A stretch of 64,000 nt of DNA from Geosiphon pyriformis. Its lineage: Eukaryota; Glomeromycota; Glomeromycetes; Archaeosporales; Geosiphonaceae. Where the stretch lies: positions 722,030 through 786,029 of the forward strand of contig JAAOMT010000352.1 of NCBI GenBank assembly GCA_016748015.1. Reading direction: 5' to 3'. Of this stretch, positions 44,560-55,683 are shown in pieces. Made by a program: the position numbers and the translations under genes. A model generated the notes under the pieces. That model ran no database searches, was not told where the DNA came from, and saw nothing but the letters and a program-made list of their open reading frames with translations. Every line of letters starts with the position of its first letter. Within the stretch, counting starts at the first letter, position 1.

Positions 44560-45260
44560 TCATCACTTGGTAAATACAAAGATTTATTACACCAGCACCG
44601 TGTACAAAGGCCATGTTACCAATAACTGTATTTGGCCTTTTTGCCAGATTTTCTGTTAAAGATTCTTCTGAAAATATCATAGTAGGGCCAGCAGATCAGC
44701 TTGCTATTTACCATGATTCCTTTTTTGTCAGCTTTAACATTGTTCAGTGGCTTGTTATTACTGGTGAAAATAGTATAGGCAAGTTCAGCAGTTTCTTTTT
44801 GTTCTTTTTGATCTTTATCATCATTGCTCTCATCATCATCTGATTCTTTTGATTGTTTTTTTTCTTGGTTCTGTTTGGTTACTGGAGGAGTTGTCCAATA
44901 ATGACATTTAACTACAATGGGTTTTTCACCACATCTGATAATTAGCTTACAAAGTTCATAGTCAAGTAGTGCTTTGGCTTTTTTAAGCCACTCATTACCA
45001 ACAATAATAGTATACTCTTTTGCTTTTGATACTTCTATATCTGTTTTAATGCTGATATTATTGATGCAAACAGGAACAGCTTTGGCTATACCCAGACCTT
45101 TCTTTTTGTTACCATGTACATTAGTCATAAGCTGGGTAAAAAGTTCATCAATTTTTCTTCAATAGCTTCCAGAAAGTGTTTGATAATTACACTGACAGAT
45201 GATCTATTGTCTAGAATCAAATCAATGAAATAGCCAGCCACTTGGGCTTTGCAAATCAGA
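44560..45260 (-). pseudogene. Element D protease and Cys-containing spacer
   Basis: Protease active site read as LILDNRSSVSVII near 45218 (family DSGSS), then TDIEVSKAKEYTIIVGNEWL. The open stretch 45128-44616 continues into an acidic Asp/Glu/Lys spacer. Cysteines G-L-C-T-R-C-W-C and E-C-K-S-C follow past a stop (near 44610-44545). No dUTPase motif is found between here and the reverse transcriptase. Confidence 0.75.
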
Positions 45261-45599
45261 AGAGTGACATTGCTGTTGTCAGCAAGTTCAGCTTGATGAG
45301 AACACTGTTGGTTTTTGGTGTCTTCTTTTTTGGTATTAATGATTTACAAAAATTTATTCTGAACTGTGGATGAGTCATTAGTTGGCCAAATGTAATGTGT
45401 GCTAGGGTTTTTATGAGATCTTTAACAACAGAATAAGGATCAAATTTTTGTACTATTTTTGGAGGTTCCAATTTTGGAGGATTTTTAAAAACTTTAGCCT
45501 TTGGTGGCTTATTGTTGTTAGCAGTAGAAGTTGAGGCTTTGTTGGGATTTAGAATGAAATCAACCTTAGCTTTTTTCTTTTTTTTTGCTAGGTCAGAGA

Positions 45600-47256
45600 T
45601 GTTGATTGCCAGTTCATCCATATTATGGTTATCATCAGTCAGGTTAAAAGCGTAAAAGAGATTTTTTCTGGTTGGCTTGCACTCTCACTTTTTAGAGGTG
45701 CACCTACTAGTTTAAAGGCTGATAAACAGTAGCTTTAACTAAGGAATCCTCTCCAAAGAAATTGATGTTGACATGATTAGGTCTTTGATTAAGAACATTA
45801 TTATTGTTGGGTCTGTTATTCTGGGTGTCATTGTTTCTGAGAACTGGAGAGGGCAATAGAAGATTGTTGCAGTCTTTGGAAAAGTGTCTAGTTAGTCCAC
45901 AGCAATAACACACAGGTGGGCCATGATTTTGTTGTCTTTAATATGATGGTTGTTAGAACTAATTGAAATGGAATTCAAATCTGGGTCTTTGGGGTTGCTG
46001 GTTGTCTCTAACTGCTTGGGCTAATGATTCTAATAGCTGAGCAAGATTAGCAGTAAGTTTGTCTATTAATTGTTCATTGGGGTCTTAAGTATGAGTGACA
46101 AAAAAAGTTGTAGCCATTTGTGAAGCGGAGTCATGGCAGGAGCAAGAGCAAAAACTGGAAGTGTGAATTCCAAATGCATCCTTTGGTTATCTTCAATTCT
46201 TTGTGCCAGTTTAATAGCCATGTCCATTGTTGAGTTGTTTTTTAAAGCCAAAAGAGGCCAAAAAGCATATGATAAATCAGTTTTTAATCCTTTTGTAAAG
46301 GAATAGATTTTTTGCTTTTTTGTTCAGTTTCTCCCAAAGTCTACTCATTTGATTAACTTTTTGATAGCTTTGGCATATTCAGTCACTACTTCTTCAGGGC
46401 CTTGGTTTTTTTTTTTCAATTCCATGCACTATTTGGAGATTAATATTGGAGTTTTGAACTTGGTTTCAAACTGGATAGTGAAAGAAGTATTTTCTTCTTC
46501 AGCATTGGTTGGTGTCTATCTGATTATTCTGTGTTGAGCATTGGCATTTGTTTCTTGTGAAAACCAGATAGCAGAAAAGCCTTGGAAGTAGCCACCAATG
46601 ATTTGGAACTTGTATTTTTTATCATACTGGTTGGCTATGGCAGCTCTTTTAAAGTTATCCAATCATTCAATTGGATCTTGTACATTACCTCTAAACAAGA
46701 GTAATAGAGTGTTGTTTCTTTTTTCCAAAGCAGTTTGTATGCCTTGGAGGGCAGCCAGGATGTTTGCTTGCATGGGGTTATTAGCCATTGATTTAGAGAT
46801 AACTGTTTGAGTAGAATGAGCTGATTCACTTGAGAAGAGATTAAAAACAGGAGCAGTTTGATAGCTTTTTTCTTCTGTTTTAAAGGGAGTTTTAGTTGCT
46901 TAATGGGTGGCAATCCAAATGTGGATTTAATGATTCAGATATTCAAAATTAGGGGGCTGTTGTTCAAAGATTGTGGAATATAAAAGCTAATTGATGCTGT
47001 TGTTTCTTTCTTCAAAGTTGTCTTCAAAATAAACTTGATTAAAGTAATAAGTTGTATAGGCTGTGTAGGTTTCAGCTAAATACTCATTCAGGAACCAGTT
47101 CTAAAAGTCTTGGAAATGTCTGCTGAATTGTTTTTCAATAGGGAAGCAAATCAAGCAGGAGGGCAAAGGATTAAGTTCAATAAAGTCTAAATCATTTTTG
47201 TTATGTGCTTCAAAGTGTTCTTCTAATTGTTGTGGCAGATATGAATAATTACCCAT
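45600..47256 (-). pseudogene. Element D gag
   Basis: ATG at 47256 (MGNYSYLPQQLEEHFEAH), 30 bases after the primer-binding site. The capsid domain GNVQDPIEWLDNFKRAAIAN is near 46690-46630. The CCHC knuckle CYCCGLTRHFSKDC (45910-45870) is intact. A Pro/Lys-rich tail lies at 45621-45256. Several stops occur. It is unlike the gag of A and B. Confidence 0.8.
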
Positions 47257-47285
47257 ACAATAGGAAACAAAGTGGAATTTGACAA

Positions 47286-47302
47286 CCTCACAGAAAGCAC
47301 CA
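47286..47302 (-). other. Primer-binding site of element D
   Basis: Minus strand TGGTGCTTTCTGTGAGG, one base different from that of A and B (C to T), six bases from the LTR. The shared primer crosses clades. Confidence 0.7.
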
Positions 47303-47308
47303 CTTTTA

Positions 47309-48022
47309 TGTTATGGATTGAAGTAATAAGCTAATGAATAGCAAGAGAGAACAGAATTGTAAGATGATAAAAGGAATCAAAGGGAATTCAACTTCAAAGA
47401 GCAAATTGAATAAGTATGGATTCAATGTGCAAGATTAGTCTCATAAAATATCTTAGTCACTATACTTTTTAAAAGATAACCAGAGAATCTGAAGGTAAAG
47501 AGATAGTCTGTACTGTCAACAAATAATCATGTCTGGTATAATTCTATGTTTTATGTTAGTGCTTTTAGAATTTAATATTAGGTATTAGATGTGCTCTTCA
47601 GTCACATTTTATTCAATAATCTTCAAATGCTGCAATTACATGTTTCAAGAAAAGGGTAAGTAAAGGCCAACAAATATCTTTTATTCTAAGATGTTTGAAT
47701 ATTTAAAGATAAGGAAAAGAAAATTAGCGATAAGAAAATAATTGAGATGAAAGTTGTTATTTTATTTATTTGATTTTCTTGATTTCTATATACTTTTCTA
47801 TAGCTAAGAGATTCATTACTTATATAACTTTCAAAAGTGGTCAATGATCAGATCAACAACTAGATCAATAATCAGATCAATAATCAGATCAATAATCAGG
47901 TTAACAGTCAAGTTATTGATTAAATTAATAATTACTTTCTAAAAATAGAGTGGCTAATTTATATAACATCAGTGGCTAATACATGTGATAATTAATAAGA
48001 AGTATAAGTTTTAACTGTAACA
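47309..48022 (-). repeat. 5' LTR of element D (minus strand)
   Basis: On the plus strand TGTTATGGATTGAAG to TTAACTGTAACA. It aligns with 20480-21117 but has extra bases and a longer ATCAGATCAATA tandem (47841-47915). It is flanked by ATAG. Confidence 0.88.
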
Positions 48023-48064
48023 ATAGAATTAAACACTAAAATAAAAATTACTTATTTAGAAAAC
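48023..48064. repeat. AT-rich ancient repeat, copy 2, middle sliver
   Basis: The short stretch between D and LINE-2. ATAGAATTAAACACTAAAAT fits directly after the left flank of D, and TTTAGAAAAC (48055-48064) is the LINE-2 duplication. The joined sequence matches copy 1 at about 17960-18010. Confidence 0.6.
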
Positions 48065-48200
48065 TTTTTTTTTTTTTTTATCTTTTATTGAGTAAAGTCT
48101 AAATGCAGTCTAGTACCATACATTATACAAATAATCTAAACTAGGAGCAAATCATGCATTTTCTACACATAACCAGCCACTCAGACTAATCAAAACAATA

Positions 48201-51200
48201 CTACACACCTATATGAACAGAAATCAAGTCCCCAATACCAGAGAAAAATGAACATAGACTATAAAATTCGAAACCTACACCAAATGCCTCAGCAATACCC
48301 AGCAACCTAACCACACCAGCTGAGAATGATGTGGATAAACCAGAAATTGAGGTAGGGATGGAATTATCATGTGAGATAAGCCTATTTTTGTCCATAAAAG
48401 CTTGGTGTTTGGCATGAACCAGCCAAATATTCTCCCTAAATGCAAGACAAAACTCACGAACAAAGCCCACAATCTTTAATGTCACAATCTTAGGATCTCT
48501 AAAAACAGAAACTGACTCATAATACCAATCATTGAAAACAAATCCTTTATATAAAGCCAGATCAACAGCAACATCGGAAACACAGATAAGCAGCAACTGC
48601 AAAATGCATGAAAAAGACTGAGATAAACTCGAGCGAATCTCCCAAACAGATGCATAAGCATCCAATAATCGAGCACAACTTACAGCATCAGACAGACAAC
48701 AAAAAACATGGTTAAAGACCTCAATGTCACCACAGAATAAACAAATCACACTAGAATAACACTTATTATACAAATGTTTATGCACAACAACTGGAAGCCA
48801 ATGATAGAGGGCCTTCATAAAGTAAGTACAAAGGCCAGCAATGCACATACTGGTAAAACCAGCAGCCAAATAAAAATTCATGTGCCACACCATAAGAGAC
48901 TTCAACCAAGTAATATCAGTATGCAGACTATTTAGCAAAATATAGGAGCCCAATTCAACCTTCCAGCATGCACAATGAACAGACCAGAAAATATTACAAA
49001 TGAAATGTCTAGAATTACCAAAAACTGCAGTACCACCAGCTCTCAAAAATCTTTCACCAATCAAGTGGGGCAGTTGCCAGGCAGAGAAAGTGGCATTTTC
49101 AGCAAGTGCATCAGTGCACTCATTGCCCAAAACGCCTGAATGTCCCTTAACTTTAAACCAATTCACACTTAAATTTTTGTGATGAATAACATCAGTAATA
49201 TGGTGATGCTCAATCCAACACTGGTTCCTAAAATCAGAACAAGCCAATAAAGATTCTGATTTGCATGCATCCAGAGCTAGCCTGGCTGTCTGAAAATAAG
49301 TCAACTGTTCAAAAAGAAGGAATATACTCAAGAACCAAAGCAATGGCTTGCAGTTCTATCAGAGTGAAAAAAACCAAACCAGACACTCTCACACTCAGAC
49401 CTGAATTAATGTCCTGAAAAAAAACTGCAGCACCGGCCTTCATACCACTAGTACCCAAACCACATAGAGACTCATCCATATATACAAAAAAATGGGCCAC
49501 ATTAGTGGTCAACAGATTATTACAAATAACACTGAAATCATAAGATTAATAGACATTAGAGACAGCACCACTATCCATAAGTGAAGAGCACCCAAAAGGA
49601 AGAACATCACCCCTGAGAAAGCAAATAGAGAGATCAAACCATAATGGAACTAGACCATGGGAGTCCAACCTTTTCCAATGCTTGAAGGTTCTCCAATCAA
49701 AGATGCCACCATTTTGATCTCACAGCTGCTCCACAAAAGCAATTCCATAACATTTGAGTGACAAGACACACTTGAGAAAATATGGCTTACCAAGAACTAT
49801 AGACATAGAGGTACTACCTCGAAAATGAAAGACACAGGCCAGAGAGTTGTTCAAAGACAAATCACACCCAGAAAAAATATGAACCACACCAGCCAAATAG
49901 TTATTGAAAGAATTAACACCAACACGAGCCGGAAATAGCAAAGAGTAACAAAAATGCCAACTAAGAACCTGGAGATTATGAGACCTATGAGAAAATAAGC
50001 AACCCAAAATACCAACTGAGTTAGCAAAATTGATAACAGACACTGATTTACTCTCAGCTTGGATCTGTTCAAAAGTCTTTAAATTGTACAACAAAGGATG
50101 ATAAAGTGCATCATTGGGAAAATCAAATGGCAGTCCTGACTTTGACTTTAGGTCTTTGCATATTAAAGCATCCCATTTATTACACACACTAATAGGAACG
50201 AAACTAAACTGGGTCTTGTAGCTAACGATAGAAAGCAAAACTGCAAACACTAAATATGCAAACTGTTTATCCAAGATCACTTTCCTCAAAACAAGATTCA
50301 CAAAAAACCAAATATCTAAATAAGCCTTAGCCAAGCTAAGCTTGGACAAACCTTTAGTTGATAAGAAGATACCTAGATAATGGTAAGTTTCTCCTTTTTT
50401 TGTGATAGAAATAGGCAATCCACTGATAGCAAGATGGGGATTTGTAACTTAACAATTGATAGAAACAGCCACTGTTTTGTCATTAAATCTGAAAAACTCA
50501 CTAGCAATATTAAGAATGTGTTGTGTAGTGGTCTGGCTGCTACCAACCCATATTATATCATCGACAAAAACACCAGCAGCAAGAAATAAAGTCAACATGG
50601 CCTGAGGATCTGCCTGGTCAGTCTTAGAAATAAAATTAGAATTTACTCTGTAATCACAAACATTCTTCTGTCTCTTAACCTTACACAAGAGTAAATCATA
50701 AAAAATGCACCAAAGAAGAGACGAAAAGACTTTCCCTTGATCCAATCTATCATGAACATGATACCTATTAGTTAATCCAAAGTCTGTCATTACTCTATTA
50801 ATGTGACCAATATGAATATTACCAAAGAATCTTATAAACTTGTCACATATCTTGATTCTGACCAAACTCCTTCTAAGATGTTCCTAACCAACTAAGTCAT
50901 AAGCTTTATGTATGTCTTATAAAACCAGCCAAAGTTCTCTGTTCTTTTTCAAGACATCTTCAACAACAGAACCAATGGCAAAAATAAGAGATTGTGTTGT
51001 TGTGCTCTTTAAAACCAAGAAGTTGTTCCCATGGAGAATGTTGAAAGTGTTGCAAGCCGAAGAGATATTGTCTGAAAAAACCTTAGAAAAGATCTTGTGA
51101 ACAGTTTCAATCAAAGCAATTGGATGAGTATTCGTGAGAACACTCTCCTATTCATACAGTTTAGGAATCATTGAAACCCATGCATTTTTCCAAAGTCTGA

Positions 51201-52872
51201 AAACCAACTCACTAACTAAGCAAGAGTTCAGAAGCACCAGAAACATATCTAAAACTAACTTGTTGCAATGTTTCTACAATTCATTAGAAATACCAGAAAG
51301 GCCAGCAGTCTTTTTATCAGGAAGATTCTTGATAATGGCACACATCTCATCAAGACTAATTGAACACATAACACCAGAAAAAGCACCATTAAACACATAA
51401 TCCAAAGGCTGAAATTGACAAACCCAATTAGTAGAAAGATCAGATACCACTTTATGCTTCCTGGTCCATTCTCCCATAATCTTGTCCACCCTAGATTTGA
51501 CCAAATCAGGCTCAAAATCAACTCATCTCCTACCACCAGATGGTCCAAAACCACTTTATAAAAAGGATGCTCCAACACATTCCTGATGATATGACCTTTG
51601 TCAAACTCAAAACTCTCTATCCTCCTGGCAATAGTCTGCTTGATATAAGACTCCTTAGCACACTTGAATTCCAACAACTTGGCAGTGCAGTAAAATTTCC
51701 TCGCTCTGGCAAGTGCAGAATAAATAAGATTAAAATTAGAATCTGAAAGAAACAGTGACTTCACCATTAATGCACCAGTGGAATTGAGCTTTGTTCTATG
51801 TTTCCAGCAACACAACAAAATCATGACAAGAAAATAAATGCAAGGCCTTAACCAGCTTGGAAACCAACAACTTCAGCTTATGAAACCTGAAAGACTCCTT
51901 GGTGAAAACACCATCAAAATTCTTGAACCATTTCTTCTTAAATGCACTATTAGCTGAGAGAACTATAATCTTGCAAATAATGTTCCACATAGTATCCAGA
52001 TCCAGAAACCTCACAGCAAGACCAAATGCATCTAAAAACATGACAGCGTTAACAGCTGTAATATCCCTGAACTCAGACCATTTCACTTTACTGGCATTTT
52101 TGATGTCAAATTTCCAATGATCTTTATTTGCTTGTTTGTAAAGAGAAATCAAATGAGTATCCAAAAGTCCACCCAACCCCAAAGACACAGAAACAGCCTG
52201 GTAATCTGTGTCGAAATGTTCATTAACATCAAAAACGCCATGAAAAACAACCGTATTGATTAGATTTGAAGAAATAAACAAGTAGTTAATAGTTTTTTCG
52301 ACATCCTTAGAATTTGCCCAAGTGGGCATTTTAGCAGTTAGGCTTCTGACCAAAGAATTAACCAGCCCCAGATCCAGGCATTTTTTGAAACTAACACACT
52401 TATGAGACCCATCTTTATTAAAATCACCACTGAGAATGACAAAAAAAAACTCATTAACAGCCCTTGTAATAAGAGAGTTGATCTCGCTGGCTTGAGAGAA
52501 CCAAACTGCTGAAGAAGCACCAGCATAAAGACCCAAAATAAACACAGAAAGTTTATTTTTAAAAAGTAATTTGATGTAAAGTAGCCGACCAAACACTTCA
52601 GAGACTTTACACACATGTCTTGCTAAAGAAAAATCCATGACAATAAACACACTAGCACTCAGATAACCAGAATCCAAACCAGAAGTAAACATCTGAACAC
52701 CATCGAACCTGTTGGTGATCTATGGATGGACCTTTCTCTTTAGTTTTAATTCCATAAAAATAGAGATTAAATTGCCCATATCCTTATGCCAACAAATAAT
52801 ATCATCCTGTTTTGCAGGATTATTCATTCCTTTAACATTACATGTGGCAACTATCCAAACCAAATTTATCAT
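48201..52872 (-). pseudogene. LINE-2 ORF2: APE endonuclease, reverse transcriptase, RNase H
   Basis: ATG at 52872 overlaps the ORF1 stop. Endonuclease to about 52150: ATCNVKGMN, FMELKLK, GLYAGAS, ILSGDFNKD, and TDYQAV with Tyr for the catalytic-loop His. Reverse transcriptase about 51330-50440: FVDDIIWVGSS near 50535-50580 with both Asp. RNase H 49512-49060: FVYMDESL (family DGS), ELQAIALVL, LDACKSE, and HSGVLGNECTDALAEN. Zinc motif CLFCGDIEVFNHVFCC near 48740. The last 380 codons are open. Frame leaves and returns between about 51825 and 51510 and shifts near 49330. A stop at about 52723 looks like CAG to TAG. Confidence 0.9.
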
Positions 52873-54578
52873 TGAGAAGAATGACAAACAGGCACTGGAC
52901 CAGCATTGTTCATTTTAGCCGAAAGGCTCATAATTATAACCGAAAGATTCCTTAAAGTTTCCTCCATTTTCAAGACTACTAAAGGGTTGAAAACCACTGC
53001 TCCCACTACAATCTCACCACTAGCAGCCACATCCGAACTCTCATTCATCACTATATTTACCCCTTGATTCTGTGATGAAAGGGTCACCAATGGCTAACAT
53101 CCAGGGCTAAGCTGGGAAACCATTGGCCCAAGTGTGTTTAACCTCTTAGCCAGCTTATTAACACACTCTGCGAGGCTGGCAAGACTGTGCTCAAGAGTGG
53201 CAAACCTATCATTTATTTCCAAAGACACCAGTGGAGTAGACTTCATTCCCAAAGAGGAGCCATTTTTTGAAGAAACTTCCTGACCAGAGAGAGAGAAGAA
53301 AGAAGACTCACTGACAACACTAGCCCATGAAACACCACCAAAAGCAGCTGGCTGAGTGACTAAAGCTGAATGCTTAGCATAAATGGTTGTCAGTCTACTT
53401 TTATTAGAATCTGAAAGCATCTGATGTGGCAACCTGCCAAAAGATAATTTTCCACCAAGACCACAGCCCAAAGAAGTATGATCCAATCTTCCACACTTTG
53501 CACATGTAGCAGAACCAACATAGGACCAGTGAAAGTGAGTATCTCTTAAAACGGGTGTAGTTTCCATGACAGCATCCAAAGATTCGGCTGACTTAAAACA
53601 AATAACAGCACATTTGATTTGAACATACGTAACTGAATAATGATTAATTACACATGTTTTCTCACCTACAGAACCAATAAAGTCCCAGATGTCATGAGCA
53701 TTTGTTTTCACAGGTAGAGTATAGAGCAATGCCCTATAAAGATCTCTTTTATCCCATGTAACCTTATTCAAATCCGACCTAGCAATGTGCACTGCATCTT
53801 TCCCAATTAGGATGGACCATCTATCTGCCAAAAGATCAACCTGAGATTGTTTCTCAAACTCAATGATTGCTTTTTGCCACAGCCCCACCAATTGCATTTT
53901 GATTGACTTAACTACACCAAATTCGGACAGTGCAGCATGCACAGTCTCAGCTAATGTTTCAACTGGAATTTCTTTCATTACCACAGCCTGATCTGAATGA
54001 CCAGTTGATTTCTTAAGATTGGTGTTTACCACAATCTTTGCATCAATAGCCTTTTTGGTAGCTTTTATTGAACCCAATTCAGAAGTAAATGTTGCCTGGA
54101 TGATTCCAAAGAATTTTGAGGGGGTAGAGGCCTCCCCAAAATCATTGATTTTTGAAAACAATTTTCTGACCACCTGAAGCTTTTCATGAGAGAATTTTCC
54201 AACCACTTTGTCCAACCCAATATCTAAAGCAAAAGATTTCCAAACAGAAACATTAACCAAATTCTTCACAAGTGGTGGAAGCACCAAAGGGGCATCCAAA
54301 AGAACATCATTATCATTACTGCTTGGTGAGAAGTCAATTTTTCCCAATGGTTTACTCAATGTCTTCTTAGTTTTGACTTTTGATCCTGTAGGTGTCTGAT
54401 CAAGATCTCTCCCAGCAAAAGCACTACTCTCATCATAATCAAAACTGGTTTCCTCAACCAGACACTCCTTCTCCATATTAATACTTTCAGACTCAGTGGT
54501 GTCACCAGCCTCTGAATTCCATGAGTGATTACTTTGGACTTTAAGACCAATATTTTTACCACCAAAACCATCTTCCAA
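52869..54578 (-). pseudogene. LINE-2 ORF1 (nucleic-acid-binding protein), one stop
   Basis: 570 codons in a single frame, broken only by a TAG at 53091-53093 (Q in the other copies). N-terminal acidic region, then a lysine-rich block near KTKKTLSKPLGKIDFS. A middle domain (SHEKLQVVRKLFSKINDF, AETVHAALSEFGVVKSIKMQ) is reminiscent of RNA-recognition folds. Then comes a CCHC knuckle CAKCGRLDHTSLGC, and a C-terminal heptad-like part. Expected to coat element RNA. The stop TGA shares ATGA with the ORF2 start. The first ATG in frame is used as start, but likeness extends about 50 codons upstream without an ATG. Confidence 0.87.
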
Positions 54579-54797
54579 AATGCTGTCTCTCCTTTTCTTC
54601 TTTGGAAGAACAGGTCTGAAACCATTACTAGAACCAGAAACTTTGGCAGCCTTCTTTATAACAGTAATACTACAGTCAATGGTGGCTTTATAGTTGAGAA
54701 TAAAAGGTTTAGATTTATCGTACTCAATTGTAAAAACTTCTTTCAGAAAACTTTTAACTCTTTCTTAAGATTTCAGAACAAAAAAAAGAAAGAAGTT

Positions 54798-55513
54798 TTT
54801 AGAGAACTTTTAATGACTAAAAATTGTTTTCTAAATATTATTAAAAGCAGTATTAAAAAACAAAAGAGCAAAGATTAATTTGGTTTTTATTTAATTAATT
54901 TAATTCTTAAGATTAAGTAATTTAATAAATTGTTTTGCTTTTAAAACTAACAATAATTTATTAAAAGACATTATATTTGACAATATAGCGAATAGTTAAT
55001 CTTGATTTATCTTGAAAAATATGCTATTATTATTGTTATTTACATTAGAAAAAAAACTAATTATTATTAAAAAGACTTTATTTAAATTTTTATTTAGAAC
55101 CACAAAAAAATTTAGTATAAAAATAACAAATATAAACAACTGCTGCTGTTTTTTTAACTTTTTTGTCTTTTTGGCTATTTGTAAAATAATAATAATAGTA
55201 TTAGTAATAAAAATAAAAAAGACCAGCTTGTTAATTGGTCTGTTGTTAAAAACTTTAAAGCTTCTAAAAAAAGTAGAAACAATACTAAAACTAATTTAAA
55301 TATGTTTTTAAAAAAAACTTTAACTAAGAAAAAACTATTAGCCAAATATTAAAAAACACTTTAAAAGTCACTAAAAACAGCTTTTTACTACTAATATTTA
55401 AAAAATATATTGCCAAAATGTTTTACTTAGTTGTTTTGACAATAAAAAAAACTTTTTTTTGTTAAAATTTTATTAATTACTATAAAAAAAATAATATTTA
55501 AAACTTGCTTTAA
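54798..55513. repeat. AT-rich ancient repeat, copy 2, right piece
   Basis: ATTGTTTTCTAAATATTATT and onward match copy 1 from about 18005 to 18700, including the string ctttttggctattt near 55168 and its likeness near 18470. No gene is supported. A 95-codon ORF at 55012-55299 is low-complexity. LINE-3 follows after its duplication (55514-55522). Confidence 0.55.
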
Positions 55514-55683
55514 TTATGGTTGTTTTTTTTTCTATTTAATAAGTAAAGTCCAAACACTGTTTAGTATAATACATCATACAAATGATCTAAACTAGGTGTA
55601 AATCATGTATTTTCTATACATGATTAGTCACTCAGGCTAACCAGAACAATATTAAACACCTATATGAACAGAGACTGTGTCCT

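Larger units (their letters stand above)
20480..48022 (-). mobile_element. Ty3/Gypsy LTR retrotransposon D, outer shell of a nest
   Basis: Both LTRs (20480-21117 and 47309-48022) and a perfect ATAG duplication (20476-20479 and 48023-48026) show one insertion, now 27.5 kb because B and A2 lie inside it. Its own parts on the minus strand are the 5' LTR, primer-binding site, gag, protease, Cys-rich spacer, reverse transcriptase with intact YLDD, and RNase H (down to 42763). The integrase C-terminal half and a tail region follow at 22642-21118. About 75-80 codons of integrase, including the HHCC zinc finger, are missing at the nest junction. It has no dUTPase and is of another clade than A, A2 and B. 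Confidence 0.88.
48065..54797 (-). mobile_element. LINE-2: full-length, best-preserved non-LTR retrotransposon
   Basis: T tract 48065-48079 (A tail), 3' UTR, ORF2 (52872-48201), ORF1 (54578-52869) and 5' UTR to about 54797. It is flanked by TTTAGAAAAC (48055-48064) and TTTAGAGAAC (54798-54807), a 10-bp duplication with one transition. ORF1 has one stop. ORF2 has several stops and two frameshift zones. It is the youngest-looking element in the window. Confidence 0.92.

Noticed and set aside
54356-54625. 89-codon basic ORF at the LINE-2 ORF1 start
   Set aside because: Out of frame with the conserved ORF1 and without a match in LINE-1 or LINE-3.
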